From an uncultured Victivallales bacterium (GTDB lineage Bacteria; Verrucomicrobiota; Lentisphaeria; Oligosphaerales; JAFGRS01): 59,058 nt of DNA. Both the position numbers and the translations under genes were made by a program. Positions 1 through 9,118 of this stretch are shown piece by piece; the first letter of the stretch is position 1, and each line of letters opens with the position of its first letter. The stretch is from the NCBI GenBank assembly GCA_903837355.1, contig CAILUI010000038.1, forward strand, positions 1 to 59,058, given 5' to 3'. The notes under the pieces are model-generated. The model made no database searches. It was not told where the DNA came from and worked only from the letters and a program-made list of their open reading frames with translations.

Positions 1-51
1 CGTGGCGCTTACGCCACGCGGTATAATGCTGCGCCACAACAACGTGTGGCG

Positions 52-84
52 CTTTGGAGTGCTGTGGCTTGACACAGCTTTGGC
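52..84 (+). repeat. interspersed palindromic repeat, copy 1
   Basis: This copy starts CTTTGGAGT and contains a hairpin with stem GCTGTG (61-66), loop GCTTGA and stem CACAGC (73-78), followed by TTTGGC. It aligns with the copies at 48692-48722 (opposite strand) and 48776-48806. Relative to the 48692 copy, two stem base pairs have changed on both sides (GC to TA and CG to TA), so pairing is kept. Confidence 0.75.
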
Positions 85-115
85 ACCGCGCGGAGCGCGG
101 TAAGTTAGCGCCTAT

Positions 116-147
116 GGGCATACGCCCCCGTGGAGCTTCGCCCTCCA
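116..147 (+). repeat. 32-nt direct repeat, copy 1
   Basis: This segment is identical over 32 nt to 263-294. Each copy can form two small hairpins: GGGC-ATAC-GCCC followed by TGGAG-7 nt-CTCCA. No coding function is apparent. Confidence 0.8.
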
Positions 148-262
148 GTGCCGCAGGCGGTTCGCTATCGCTTCCTTGGCGAATCCTGCTGTCCAGCAGG
201 ACCTGCGTGCAGGCGGTGAGCCGTCCCCGGCGATGGCCGCAAGGTGCGGCCGCGGCTCAGCG

Positions 263-294
263 GGGCATACGCCCCCGTGGAGCTTCGCCCTCCA
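263..294 (+). repeat. 32-nt direct repeat, copy 2
   Basis: Identical to 116-147, with 115 nt separating the copies. It contains the same pair of small hairpins. Confidence 0.8.
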
Positions 295-456
295 CGGGTC
301 CGAGCCGGCTTGACTGAGGCATTGCGGACCCGCGGTTTTCGGGCTTGGGTTTCGGGCGCACGAGGGTATATTTCCGGTTCCTGCCTTACCGGGCCTGCGG
401 CGCTCCCCGGGGGAGGTGCTGTTGAACGCACGGGCACAAGCGGATAAGGAATCGGC

Positions 457-2049
457 ATGGCGACGCAGTTATGGCTGGGTGACGAGGCGCTGGCGCAGGG
501 GGCACTGGACGCCGGCCTGAGTGGCTGTTACGCCTATCCGGGGACGCCCTCCACCGAGATCATGGAGTACCTCCAGGCCTCTGCCGAGGCGGCGCAGCGC
601 GGCGTGCACCGGCAATGGTCCGCCAATGAGAAGTGCGCCATGGAGGAGGCCATCGGCATGTCCTATGCCGGCCGGCGGGCCATGGTCTGCATGAAGCACG
701 TGGGACTGAACGTGGCCGCGGACGGTTTCATCAACGCTGCCATCACCGGGACCCACGGTGGCCTGCTGGTGGTGGCCGCCGACGACCCCGGCATGCATTC
801 CAGCCAGAACGAGCAGGACTCGCGCTTCTATGGCCAATTCGCGCTGATCCCCTGTCTGGAGCCGGCCAACCAGCAGGAGGCCTACGATATGGCCCGCTCC
901 GGACTGGACCTGTCCGAGAGCCTGCAACTTCCGGTGCTGCTGCGGTTGACCACCCGTCTGGCACACTCGCGGGCGGACATCCAGCCGGCGCCGGTACGGG
1001 CCGAGAACAGCACCTCGCTGCCGGCCCAGCGGCAGCGCTTCGTCCTGTTGCCGGCCATCGCCCGCGCCAACTACGAGCGCCTGGTGGCGCGTCAGGACGA
1101 CTTCGTCGCGCGCAGCGATGCCTCCCCGTATAACCGTCTGCTCGAGGGCCGCGATACCGCGCTGGGAATCATCGCCTGCGGCATCGCCTTCAACTACCTC
1201 ATGGAGACCTTCGGATCGGCGGAGGCCTGCCCCTATCCGGTCCTCAAGCTCTCCCAGTATCCGATACCTAAACAGTTGCTGCGTAGTCTATTAGAACGCT
1301 GCGAGCAGGTTCTTGTCTTGGAGGATGGCGCGCCCTTGGTCGAGCAGCAATTGCACGGTCCACTGGGCCCTGCGGGGAACGTCCGCGGGCGCCTGACCGG
1401 TCACCTGCCACGCACCGGCGAACTGAACCCCGCCCTGGTGGCGGCGGCCCTGGGCCGGGCGCCGGCGCCCACGCCGCCGCCCTCGCCGCTGCTGCGCCAG
1501 CGGCCGCCGCGCCTGTGTGATGGCTGTCCGCACATCTTCTCGTACAAGGCCCTCCTGGAGGTCATGGCGGAGGTAGGTGAAGGGCGCGTCTTCGGCGACA
1601 TCGGCTGTTACACGCTCGGCGCCCTGCCACCCTTCAAGGCGATCGATTCGTGCGTCGACATGGGGGCCTCGGTGAGCATGGCCAAAGGCGCGGCGGATGC
1701 CGGTCTGGGGCCGACCGTGGCCGTCATCGGCGACTCGACCTTCACGCACTCCGGCATCACGCCCCTGCTGGATGCGGTGTGGGAGAACAGCAACCTCACC
1801 GTGTTCATCCTTGACAACGACACCACGGGTATGACCGGTGGCCAGGACTCGGTCGGCATGGGCAAGATCGAGCAGATCTGCCTGGGCCTCGGCGTGCCCC
1901 GCGAGCACCTCCGTGTCATCATCCCGCTGCCGAAGAACCATGACGAGAATGTGCGCGTCCTGCGGGCCGAGATCCTCGGCCACAGCGGCGTCTCGGTGGT
2001 CATCGCCCAACGCGAGTGCATTCAGACGCAGCGCCGCAAACCGCACTGA
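457..2049 (+). CDS. iorA: indolepyruvate:ferredoxin oxidoreductase, alpha subunit (lacks C-terminal ferredoxin domain)
   Basis: This 530-residue cytoplasmic protein is the large, thiamine-diphosphate-binding subunit of the 2-oxoacid oxidoreductase that oxidatively decarboxylates aryl pyruvates to acyl-CoA and reduces ferredoxin. The N-terminal domain begins with the typical GNEA-like region and GCYAYPGTPSTEI. CDGCPHIF lies near residue 353, and the thiamine-binding stretch from GDSTFTHSG (about 424) to DNDTTGMTGGQ (about 453) is intact. IorA usually continues for about 70-90 residues with a two-cluster ferredoxin domain. Here the protein stops at RECIQTQRRKPH, just where that domain should begin, and no cysteine-rich remnant follows in any frame before iorB. 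iorB begins 42 nt downstream, so the two are almost certainly one operon. Confidence 0.9.
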   Translation: MATQLWLGDEALAQGALDAGLSGCYAYPGTPSTEIMEYLQASAEAAQRGVHRQWSANEKCAMEEAIGMSYAGRRAMVCMKHVGLNVAADGFINAAITGTHGGLLVVAADDPGMHSSQNEQDSRFYGQFALIPCLEPANQQEAYDMARSGLDLSESLQLPVLLRLTTRLAHSRADIQPAPVRAENSTSLPAQRQRFVLLPAIARANYERLVARQDDFVARSDASPYNRLLEGRDTALGIIACGIAFNYLMETFGSAEACPYPVLKLSQYPIPKQLLRSLLERCEQVLVLEDGAPLVEQQLHGPLGPAGNVRGRLTGHLPRTGELNPALVAAALGRAPAPTPPPSPLLRQRPPRLCDGCPHIFSYKALLEVMAEVGEGRVFGDIGCYTLGALPPFKAIDSCVDMGASVSMAKGAADAGLGPTVAVIGDSTFTHSGITPLLDAVWENSNLTVFILDNDTTGMTGGQDSVGMGKIEQICLGLGVPREHLRVIIPLPKNHDENVRVLRAEILGHSGVSVVIAQRECIQTQRRKPH

Positions 2050-2091
2050 TCCCGGAAAGCGCGGCGCGTAAGCTACGGAAGAGCGAGCTGC

Positions 2092-2673
2092 ATGAAGAAC
2101 GATATCATCCTGGCGGGGGTCGGCGGCCAGGGCATCCTGACCATCGCCACCATCGTCGGCCAGGCGGCCGTCAGCCGCGGCCTCCACGTCAAACAGAGCG
2201 AGGTCCACGGCATGGCGCAACGCGGCGGGGCCGTGGTCGCGCATCTGCGCCTGTCCTCCGCCTTGATCTACTCCGACCTCATCGCGCCCGGCAGTGCCGA
2301 TGTCGTCCTCTCCGTCGAGCCCATGGAGGCCCTGCGCCAGGCCCACAACCTGCGCCCGGATGGCGTGCTGCTGGCCAACACCGAAGCCGTCCGCAATATC
2401 GCCGACTACCCCGACGAGGCGGCGCTGCTCGCAGAACTGCGCAGCCGCCCCAACAGCCTGGTCATCGACGCCGGGGCCATGGCCAAGGAATGCGGCTCGG
2501 CCAAGGCCATGAACATCGTGATGTTGGGCGCCCTGAGCCCCTTCCTGGACCTGCCGGAGGAGGCCCTGACCGGAACTATCCAACAGGCCTTTGCACGCAA
2601 GGGCGACGAGGTGGTAACCGCGAACCTCCGGGCCTTCGCCGCTGGCCGCGCCGCCGCCGCGGCGGTCCTCTGA
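2092..2673 (+). CDS. iorB: indolepyruvate:ferredoxin oxidoreductase, beta subunit
   Basis: This 193-residue protein is the gamma-type (IorB) subunit that binds CoA/2-oxoacid and pairs with IorA. It carries the family's N-terminal signature GVGGQGILT, then VHGMAQRGGAVVAHLR (about residues 38-53), as in IorB and PorG-like subunits. Length is normal for the family. It follows iorA by 42 nt on the same strand. No ferredoxin gene is nearby, so the electron acceptor is not visible. In a peptide- or amino-acid-using anaerobe the pair works in Trp/Phe/Tyr catabolism, or in reverse for synthesis from aryl acids. Confidence 0.9.
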   Translation: MKNDIILAGVGGQGILTIATIVGQAAVSRGLHVKQSEVHGMAQRGGAVVAHLRLSSALIYSDLIAPGSADVVLSVEPMEALRQAHNLRPDGVLLANTEAVRNIADYPDEAALLAELRSRPNSLVIDAGAMAKECGSAKAMNIVMLGALSPFLDLPEEALTGTIQQAFARKGDEVVTANLRAFAAGRAAAAAVL

Positions 2674-2696
2674 GATCGCTACGGGAGATGCCAGGC

Positions 2697-3848
2697 ATGG
2701 ATATGCGCAAGACCCTCGACCAGGCCTTCCGCACCGCCTTTGGGGCAGCGCCGGAGGTCATGACGCGCGCCCCGGGGCGCCTGGAGATCCTGGGCAACCA
2801 TACGGACTACAACCAGGGGACCGTGCTCAGCGTCGCCGTCGATCGTGCCACCTTCGTGGCCGCCGCGCCGTCGGGGAGCACGCAGTGTCGGGTCGTGGAT
2901 GGCGTTAACCGCTCCGAGTGCAGCTTCGATGTGGCCGCCCTCGGCGCGCCCAACAAGGGCGACTGGGCCAACTACATCAAGGGCCTGGTGGTCGAGCTGG
3001 AGAAGCGCGGGATCCGCGTCCCCGGCTTCCATGCGGTCCTGGGCAGCACGGTGCCCATGTCGGCCGGCATGAGCAGTTCCGCGGCCCTCGAGATGTCGAT
3101 GCTGCTGGCGCTGTTGCGGCTGGCGCGGCGGGAGCTGGACTGGCGTGAACAGGCCAAGATCGGCCAGGCCTGTGAGAATCTCTACGTGGGCGCCAAGACG
3201 GGGCTGCTCGACCAGTTCAGCTCGCTCAAGGGCGAGGCCGGGCACCTGGTCTACAGTGACTTCCGTTCACTCGCGGTACGCACCGTGCCCTTGCCGGCCG
3301 GAACCGCCCTGGTGGTGGCCAATAGCATGGTCAAGCACAACCTGACCAACGAGTACAACGAGCGGCGTGAGGCCTGCGAACAGGCCGTGCGGGTTCTGCA
3401 GCGCCGCACCCCGGCCATCGCCGCCCTGCGCGATGTCTCGCTGGCGCAGCTTGAAGCCGCCCGCGCCGACCTGGATCCGGTGGTGTACCGGCGGGCCCTG
3501 CATGTGGTGGGCGAGATCACCCGCGTCGAGGCCGGCGTCAGCGCCCTGCAGGCCGGCGAGATCGGGCGCTTCGGCGAGCTTATGTTCGAGTCGCAACACA
3601 GCTCAACGCATTACTTTGAGAACAGCACCGCGGAGCTGGATACGCTGGTGGCCTGCGGCCGCAGTCTGCCCGGAGCCATCGGCGCCCGCCTCAGCGGCGG
3701 CGGCTTTGGCGGCATCACGGTGCACTTGGTTCAGGCGGCACAGGCCGCGGCCTACGCCAGCGCTCTCGGCCAGCTCTACCGTGAACGCACCGGACTGGTT
3801 TCGGACATCATGATCTGTACGGCCGCCGACGGCGCCCTGGTCTACTGA
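2697..3848 (+). CDS. galK: galactokinase-family GHMP kinase
   Basis: This 383-residue GHMP kinase has the galactokinase order of motifs: GRLEILGNHTDYNQG near residue 27, the phosphate-binding loop PMSAGMSSSAAL near 120, GLLDQFSSL near 165, and SGGGFGG near 332. It would phosphorylate C1 of galactose or a related sugar with ATP. The frame is open well upstream, but GGGAG at 2683-2687 sits 9 nt before the ATG at 2697. The ATG at 2688 has no room for a ribosome site, so I chose 2697. One oddity is that the canonical GEHTDYN sugar-binding motif reads GNHTDYN, so the substrate may differ from galactose. No other Leloir gene is adjacent. It follows iorB by 23 nt, probably in the same transcript. 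Confidence 0.85.
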   Translation: MDMRKTLDQAFRTAFGAAPEVMTRAPGRLEILGNHTDYNQGTVLSVAVDRATFVAAAPSGSTQCRVVDGVNRSECSFDVAALGAPNKGDWANYIKGLVVELEKRGIRVPGFHAVLGSTVPMSAGMSSSAALEMSMLLALLRLARRELDWREQAKIGQACENLYVGAKTGLLDQFSSLKGEAGHLVYSDFRSLAVRTVPLPAGTALVVANSMVKHNLTNEYNERREACEQAVRVLQRRTPAIAALRDVSLAQLEAARADLDPVVYRRALHVVGEITRVEAGVSALQAGEIGRFGELMFESQHSSTHYFENSTAELDTLVACGRSLPGAIGARLSGGGFGGITVHLVQAAQAAAYASALGQLYRERTGLVSDIMICTAADGALVY

Positions 3849-3884
3849 GCCGGTGGCGCCCGGCACAAGGAAGCACACGACACC

Positions 3885-5378
3885 ATGTTCGAACGACTGA
3901 CAGACCGTTTCAAGAACGCCTTCCGCAGCCTGGTGGGCCGTGGCCGCCTGACCGAAACCAACATCAGCGACGCTATGAACGAGATCCGGCGGGCGCTGCT
4001 GGAGGCCGACGTCAACTACCACGTCGCCAAGGACTTCATCAGCGAGGTCCGCCTGGCCTGCATGGGCGAAGCCGTGATGAAGAGCATCACGCCTGGTCAG
4101 CAGGCCGTGAAGATCGTGCACGACCACCTGGTGCAGTTGCTGGGCGAGAGCACGGCGCCCCTTGACCTGGGCGGCAAGCCGGCCGTGATCATGCTCTGCG
4201 GTCTGCATGGCTCCGGCAAGACGACCACCAGCGCCAAGCTGGCCCTGCTGTTGCGTGACAAGGCCGGCCGCAAACCGCTGCTGGCAGCCTGCGACCTGCA
4301 ACGCCCCGCCGCCATCGACCAGTTGGAGATCCTCGGCCGCGAACTCGGCGTTCCCGTCTACACGGACCGGCAGGCCAAGGACGTGGCCCAGGTGGCCGTT
4401 GACGCCCGCAAGCGGGCCGTCGAACTGGGCTGCGACGTGTTGCTGCTCGACACCGCCGGCCGCCTGGAGATCGACGCGGAGCTGATCCAGGAACTCGTCG
4501 AGGTCAAGCGCCGGGCCCAGCCGCAGGAGATCCTGCTGGTCGCCGATGCCGCGCTCGGCCAGGAGGCCGTCTCGGTGGCCCGGCACTTCGATGAGGCCCT
4601 TGGCATTTCGGGCATCGTGCTGACCAAGCTCGATGGCGATGCCCGCGGCGGCGCGGCGCTCTCCATGCGCAAAGTCACCGGCAAGCCCATCAAGTTCGTC
4701 GGCGTCGGCGAACGCACGCAGGACCTGGAGCCCTTCTATCCCGACCGCATGGCCGGTCGTATCCTGGGCATGGGCGACGTCGTCAGCCTGGTGGAGAAGG
4801 CGGCCGAGCAGTACGAGGCCACGGAGGCGGCGGAACTGCAGGAAAAGCTGCGTGGTGCCACCTTCAACTTCGAGGACTTCATCGGGCAACTGGGCAAGAT
4901 CCGCAAGATGGGCGGCGTCATGTCGCTGATGAAGATGCTGCCTGGGGCCAGCGGCCTGGCCGATGGCATGGATGTCGACGAGGCGGAGTTTGGCCGTATC
5001 GAGGGCATCATCAATTCGATGACGCGGCAGGAACGCCGGCAGCCCGAGATCCTCGGCACCAACCGCCGTCTGCGCATCGCCCGCGGCAGTGGCGTCACCG
5101 TGGTCGAGGTCAACCAGCTCATCAAGCAGTTCACCATGATGCGCACGGTGATGGCCAAGCTCGGCCGCGGCGGCGCCGCCGGTATGCTGGGCGGCCTCGG
5201 CGGCCTGATGGGCGGCGGTGGGCTCGGCGGGATGACGGGGGGTGTGCCCGGCATGGGTGCTGCCATGGCCGCCGCCGGCGGCGCACGCTCGGCCGGACCG
5301 TCCGCCACCAAGGCCAAGAAGGGCCCGCGTAAGAAGCGTATCAGTCCCGCCGCCATGCGCCGTAAGCGCGGCCGCTGA
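3885..5378 (+). CDS. ffh: signal recognition particle protein Ffh (SRP54)
   Basis: This 497-residue SRP GTPase binds signal sequences and the SRP RNA and docks with FtsY to deliver ribosomes to the membrane. The N domain begins MFERLTDRFKNAFRSL. The G domain has GLHGSGKTTTSAKL (about residue 106), DTAGR (about 189) and TKLDGDARGG (about 247). The M domain holds the RNA-binding GSGVTVVEVNQLIKQF stretch (about 403). Ffh is commonly about 450 residues; this one has a long Gly/Met-rich and Ala-rich tail ending in a strongly basic KKGPRKKR...RRKRGR segment. That tail may strengthen RNA binding. It lies 36 nt after galK. Confidence 0.96.
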   Translation: MFERLTDRFKNAFRSLVGRGRLTETNISDAMNEIRRALLEADVNYHVAKDFISEVRLACMGEAVMKSITPGQQAVKIVHDHLVQLLGESTAPLDLGGKPAVIMLCGLHGSGKTTTSAKLALLLRDKAGRKPLLAACDLQRPAAIDQLEILGRELGVPVYTDRQAKDVAQVAVDARKRAVELGCDVLLLDTAGRLEIDAELIQELVEVKRRAQPQEILLVADAALGQEAVSVARHFDEALGISGIVLTKLDGDARGGAALSMRKVTGKPIKFVGVGERTQDLEPFYPDRMAGRILGMGDVVSLVEKAAEQYEATEAAELQEKLRGATFNFEDFIGQLGKIRKMGGVMSLMKMLPGASGLADGMDVDEAEFGRIEGIINSMTRQERRQPEILGTNRRLRIARGSGVTVVEVNQLIKQFTMMRTVMAKLGRGGAAGMLGGLGGLMGGGGLGGMTGGVPGMGAAMAAAGGARSAGPSATKAKKGPRKKRISPAAMRRKRGR

Positions 5379-5405
5379 GGCGTGGGATCCCCGTAGCCGC
5401 CGAGC

Positions 5406-6251
5406 TCACGCCAAGGCCAGCGGGTCACACCTCTGGATGGGCTGGAAGCTGAACGGCTGTCGGAAGAGCTGGATGATGCTGGTCGGGTGCGTGTTGCGCG
5501 CTACCCTGGGGGGCTGGGCCTCGGTCCCGCGCAGGACGGTGACGCGGCTGTAGGGCGCCGGCAGTTTCAGGAGGCCGAAGCTCTCCTGCGCAGCCCGCCG
5601 TAACGCCGCTTCCGCGCCGGCGCGAATGCGCTTACGGGCCTCTTCGGGACTGAGGTGGACCGCGTGCACGTTGTGCCGACTGTAGGCAGCCTCGGGGAGG
5701 CAATGGCCGGGGTCGGACTGGGTGCCCCGCTTGACGGCCACCGTGCCGATGCCCGGGATCAGCGCCTGGGCCTCATCGGCAAAGGCCTGGTCCCCCGAGC
5801 CGAAGATGGCCCGCACGCCGAGTTCGCCGGCGCACAGGGCGAACTGGCCGAACTCGCCGATCGAGACGCCGTTGACCGACTCGTCCCGGTAGCCGAAGCT
5901 CTGCGTATGCGCCAGGTGCGCCAGGCAGGTTCCGGCCTTGGCGTGCTGCCCGACCCACGCCACCGCATCGTACTGAGCTGCGTCCAGGAAGAACGGCCAG
6001 GACTCCGGCCAACCGCGCATCAGCTCGGCCCGCGGGTGCAGGAGCGTACTGTCGACCGCACCGCACCCGTGCCCGTCAGCCACCGTCACCGCCGTGGCGC
6101 CAGCGGCGAGGAAGCCGTCGATGGCGGCATTCACCTCCTGGGTCAGCAGGGCCTTGCCCTTCTCGTAGTAGCGACTGGCTGGGACGCACCAATCCTCGAA
6201 GTTCACGATCCCGCAGACGCCCTCCATGTCGGTCATCAGGTAGATGCGCAT
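5406..6251 (-). CDS. M55 family D-aminopeptidase (DppA-like)
   Basis: This 281-residue zinc peptidase is of the DppA type, which cleaves D-Ala-containing dipeptides and releases N-terminal D-amino acids. Its metal ligands fall at almost the same numbers as in Bacillus DppA: Asp8 and Glu10 in LMTDMEG, His61 in ADGHG, His103 in GQHAKAG and Glu133 in SIGEFG; His115 is the conserved active-site His. The start is the ATG at 6251 because AAAGGAG lies 8 nt upstream; a longer reading to 6287 would run into the upstream gene. It follows the helicase gene by 32 nt. Use of peptidoglycan peptides is a reasonable role, but the physiological substrate is not evident. Confidence 0.88.
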   Translation of the reverse strand: MRIYLMTDMEGVCGIVNFEDWCVPASRYYEKGKALLTQEVNAAIDGFLAAGATAVTVADGHGCGAVDSTLLHPRAELMRGWPESWPFFLDAAQYDAVAWVGQHAKAGTCLAHLAHTQSFGYRDESVNGVSIGEFGQFALCAGELGVRAIFGSGDQAFADEAQALIPGIGTVAVKRGTQSDPGHCLPEAAYSRHNVHAVHLSPEEARKRIRAGAEAALRRAAQESFGLLKLPAPYSRVTVLRGTEAQPPRVARNTHPTSIIQLFRQPFSFQPIQRCDPLALA

Positions 6252-6283
6252 CGGCACGGCTCCTTTCCAGGCCCACAACCCGC

Positions 6284-8926
6284 TCACCCGTCATTCGTGG
6301 CCGCGGCGGTGTCCTGGTCGCCACTGGCATCGCTGGCGCCGACCATCGCCGGCGCCTCCTCGGACAGGGCCGGCAAGCGGGCCGCCATCGCCGCGGTGAC
6401 CGTCACCACGTCCCCATCGCGGTCGAACGCCCGGACCATCCGCCGGAAGGTGTCGCTGCGGCATTGCTGCAGCAGGCAGTCGGCATCGGCAATCACCAGC
6501 ATCTCCCGGCGCGCCCGCGTATGCGTGACGTTGACCCGGTTCGGATCGCCGACGAAGCCAATGCCCGTGCCGGAATTGCTGCGTACGTAGGTGATGATCA
6601 CCGCGTCGCTCTCGCCCCCCTGGAAGCTGTCCACCGTCGAGATGCGGGCCCGCAGGAAGGCCTTCCACTCGGCCGCATCAGGCGTCGCCTCGCCGAGAAT
6701 GCCGCGGACGGCGTCCAGAGTCAGCGCGCCGCGGATCAAGCGGACCTGCCGCCGGTAGGGCGAGATGACGGTGATCTCGGACATGGGGTAACGCTTCAGG
6801 CAGTCCAGCACCAGGTCGACGGCCAGCGCGGCCTCCAGACGATTCTCCAAGCCGGGGCGTTTGCCCTCCAGCACCAGCCGCTCGGCGCGCAGCGCGGCCG
6901 GCAACTCGCTGGTCCGGTACAGCCGCAAGGTGCTGGGCGGAAAACGGCGCCGACGTTCGGCAAAGGGCAACGAGAAGTACTCCGCCTGGTCGTTGGCGCG
7001 GACGCGGGCGTCGTAGAACAAGGTCGAGGCGAAGCGCATCAGGCGCGGGTTCTGGCAGCGGTAGGACTGGTTCAGCAGGAGCAGTGGGAAGCCGCGATTC
7101 TCGGTCAGCCACTGCAGGCCGCTGTGGGTCACGAGGCGCCAGTGGGAGGGGAGGCGGACGCCGGTGCGCTCCGCCAGTTCCGCCAGTAGCGCCGGCTCCA
7201 GCGGGTGCGGCGGCAACTGCATCGGGTCGCCGAAGCAGACCGCGCGGTTGGCCAGCGAGACGCACAGCATCATCTCATCGGCACGGGCCATACCGGCTTC
7301 GTCGAAAACGAGGGTGTCAAACGGGCCATGGGCCTCGCACTCACGGCGCGCCTGGTCGCAGCGCAGGAGCCCGATCGGCGTGCCCGCCAGGATCAGACTG
7401 CCAGTGGCCGCACGACGCTGGGCCACGTGCTCGCGGACCGCGGCGTCGTCGTGCCAGAAGGCCGCGGCGACGTCGGGCGCCACGGCCTCGCGACTGTAGC
7501 CCATGCGCAGCAGCGGCAGACCGGACAGGCGTCGACAGAGGTTGTCCACCGCCGTATTGGAGGGGGCGGTGATCAGCAGGCGCCGTCCGCGCGCGCACAA
7601 CCCCCGCACCACCTGCTCGAGGACGCTGGTCTTACCGGTGCCCGGCGGCCCCTGCACAAACACCAGCGGGTTCGCCTCCTGCACCGCCGCCGCGAAGGCG
7701 CGCGCCTGCGACGGGTCGAAGTGCGCCGGCGCCTCGCCCGGGCGGCCATCGAATGCCGTCTCCTGCAGCCCCAGCATGCAGCGCAGCGAGACCGACAGGG
7801 CCGGCTCCGGCTGCCGTGACATCGCCGCGATCGCTGACATGCCGCTGGCGATGAACTCATCCGGCCCCCGGCGCATGATGGCACAGAGGTAGTCATCGAC
7901 CGGATGCGGCAGATCCGCCGCCTCCCACGACAGACGCCCGTAGAACGCGGCGGTGTCCATCAGGTCTACCCGCAGCTCGCCGATCGGCGTCAGGTTGCCG
8001 TGGCGAATGACGTTGAGCACATCGCCCTCCCGAACGATGGTCTCCTCGTCCGTCAGCGGCACCCGCAGCGTCAGATCACCGTCGGCAAAACGCTCGATCA
8101 CCTCCGCCTGGCCCAGGCGCAGCACGAGCAGCCGCCGGTGGTCGGCACGCAACTGGCAGCAGTTCTCGAGCAACTCCAGATCCAGCACCGCTTCGTGCGG
8201 CGTCCGCATCGGGATGGCAAAGGTGCCGGCGGCATCCGTGGCCGCAGCCACGGGACCGGTGGCCGGGAGCGGCTCAAGCGGCAACGCCGCCGGCTCTTTA
8301 CTGACCGGGGCAAACGATCCCCCCAGCGGCAGCTCGAGCTGCTGCGTCACTTCGTCGATGGCGAACTCGGTCAAGGCTCGGTCGATCAGGCGGTCGCGGA
8401 ACTCACTGCGCAACTGCCGCATGACGCGGACCACGCGCGGCGCGTGGTGGCAGGCAACCGCCTCCAGCAGCTCGCGGAAACCCTGCCCGCGCAAGCGCCT
8501 CGCCTCGCCCTGACGCCCACTGCGGCGCAGGTGGTCGAGGATATCATAGACGACCTCGAGGCGCTCGCCGTAGGTCACCTCCGTGTCCTCCAGGAAGGTC
8601 GGCGACTGCTCCTCGATCACCGCTTCGCCGTCCTGGATGAGCAGCAGCACCCGCTGCACCGCCGTGCGCCCCTCGACGATCAGGACGGGGCACATCTCCT
8701 CGGCGTCCCAGGTGCAGAACGCGACGCGCTCCGTGTCCTCCACCAGCTCCAAAGCCGTATCGCGCAGGGTGAGGGTTGCGCCGTCGTCGACTCGAAACGG
8801 GCGGGGCTGCTGCAGATCCTGCCACAGCAGAAAGAAGCCGCGCGTCAGCACCAGTTCCGCATTCCGGGGCCAGCGCTGGCGCACCTCGTCAAGGAAGAGC
8901 TCGATCTTGGTCAGTTCGTCCTGCAT
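6284..8926 (-). CDS. superfamily 1B DNA/RNA helicase (Dna2/UPF1-like)
   Basis: This 880-residue cytoplasmic ATPase has a long N-terminal region without clear motifs, then an SF1 helicase core. Walker A GPPGTGKT is near residue 428, Walker B FDEAGMA near 542, motif III GDPMQLPPH near 563, motif V VDSFQGGESDAVI near 762 and motif VI VNVTHTRARREM near 798. The FQGxExD form of motif V and the N-T-R-A-R pattern of motif VI place it in the Dna2/NAM7/UPF1 group (5' to 3' polarity). Walker B has DEAG where most relatives have DEAA or DEAS. A nucleic-acid processing role is safe; the specific pathway is not. It is followed by the D-aminopeptidase gene. Confidence 0.87.
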   Translation of the reverse strand: MQDELTKIELFLDEVRQRWPRNAELVLTRGFFLLWQDLQQPRPFRVDDGATLTLRDTALELVEDTERVAFCTWDAEEMCPVLIVEGRTAVQRVLLLIQDGEAVIEEQSPTFLEDTEVTYGERLEVVYDILDHLRRSGRQGEARRLRGQGFRELLEAVACHHAPRVVRVMRQLRSEFRDRLIDRALTEFAIDEVTQQLELPLGGSFAPVSKEPAALPLEPLPATGPVAAATDAAGTFAIPMRTPHEAVLDLELLENCCQLRADHRRLLVLRLGQAEVIERFADGDLTLRVPLTDEETIVREGDVLNVIRHGNLTPIGELRVDLMDTAAFYGRLSWEAADLPHPVDDYLCAIMRRGPDEFIASGMSAIAAMSRQPEPALSVSLRCMLGLQETAFDGRPGEAPAHFDPSQARAFAAAVQEANPLVFVQGPPGTGKTSVLEQVVRGLCARGRRLLITAPSNTAVDNLCRRLSGLPLLRMGYSREAVAPDVAAAFWHDDAAVREHVAQRRAATGSLILAGTPIGLLRCDQARRECEAHGPFDTLVFDEAGMARADEMMLCVSLANRAVCFGDPMQLPPHPLEPALLAELAERTGVRLPSHWRLVTHSGLQWLTENRGFPLLLLNQSYRCQNPRLMRFASTLFYDARVRANDQAEYFSLPFAERRRRFPPSTLRLYRTSELPAALRAERLVLEGKRPGLENRLEAALAVDLVLDCLKRYPMSEITVISPYRRQVRLIRGALTLDAVRGILGEATPDAAEWKAFLRARISTVDSFQGGESDAVIITYVRSNSGTGIGFVGDPNRVNVTHTRARREMLVIADADCLLQQCRSDTFRRMVRAFDRDGDVVTVTAAMAARLPALSEEAPAMVGASDASGDQDTAAATNDG

Positions 8927-9118
8927 GTATCATCCACGCGAGTGGCCCGTCGGCCAGGGCTCAGGCCGCTGCCGGTCGCGAGCCTACAACATGGTCTCGG
9001 ATGGAGCGATGGCAAGCGGCAACAGCGGGTTGACTCGCGCCGGCCAAAGCCTATCTTGCCAGACTGACGAGAGAGTAGGAGCAGACCCCGGCAGCAGGCA
9101 GCAACGAGACGGTTTCCC

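Larger units (their letters stand above)
1..456. other. intergenic region rich in hairpins and repeats
   Basis: No convincing gene is visible in this 456-nt stretch upstream of iorA. It holds a perfect hairpin at 1-18 (CGTGGCG, loop CTTA, CGCCACG), a second at 31-52 (GCGCCACA, 6-nt loop, TGTGGCGC), a palindromic element at 52-84 also found near 48.7 kb, and a perfect 32-nt direct repeat (116-147 and 263-294). A TATAAT at 22-27 lies between the two hairpins, but its -35 position would fall outside the window. The iorA promoter is not identifiable. Confidence 0.7.

Noticed and set aside
19..32. Perfect TATAAT at 22-27 as a sigma-70 promoter for iorA
   Set aside because: The matching -35 region would lie before base 1, the box sits between two strong hairpins, and iorA starts more than 400 nt away. 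Not enough to call a promoter.
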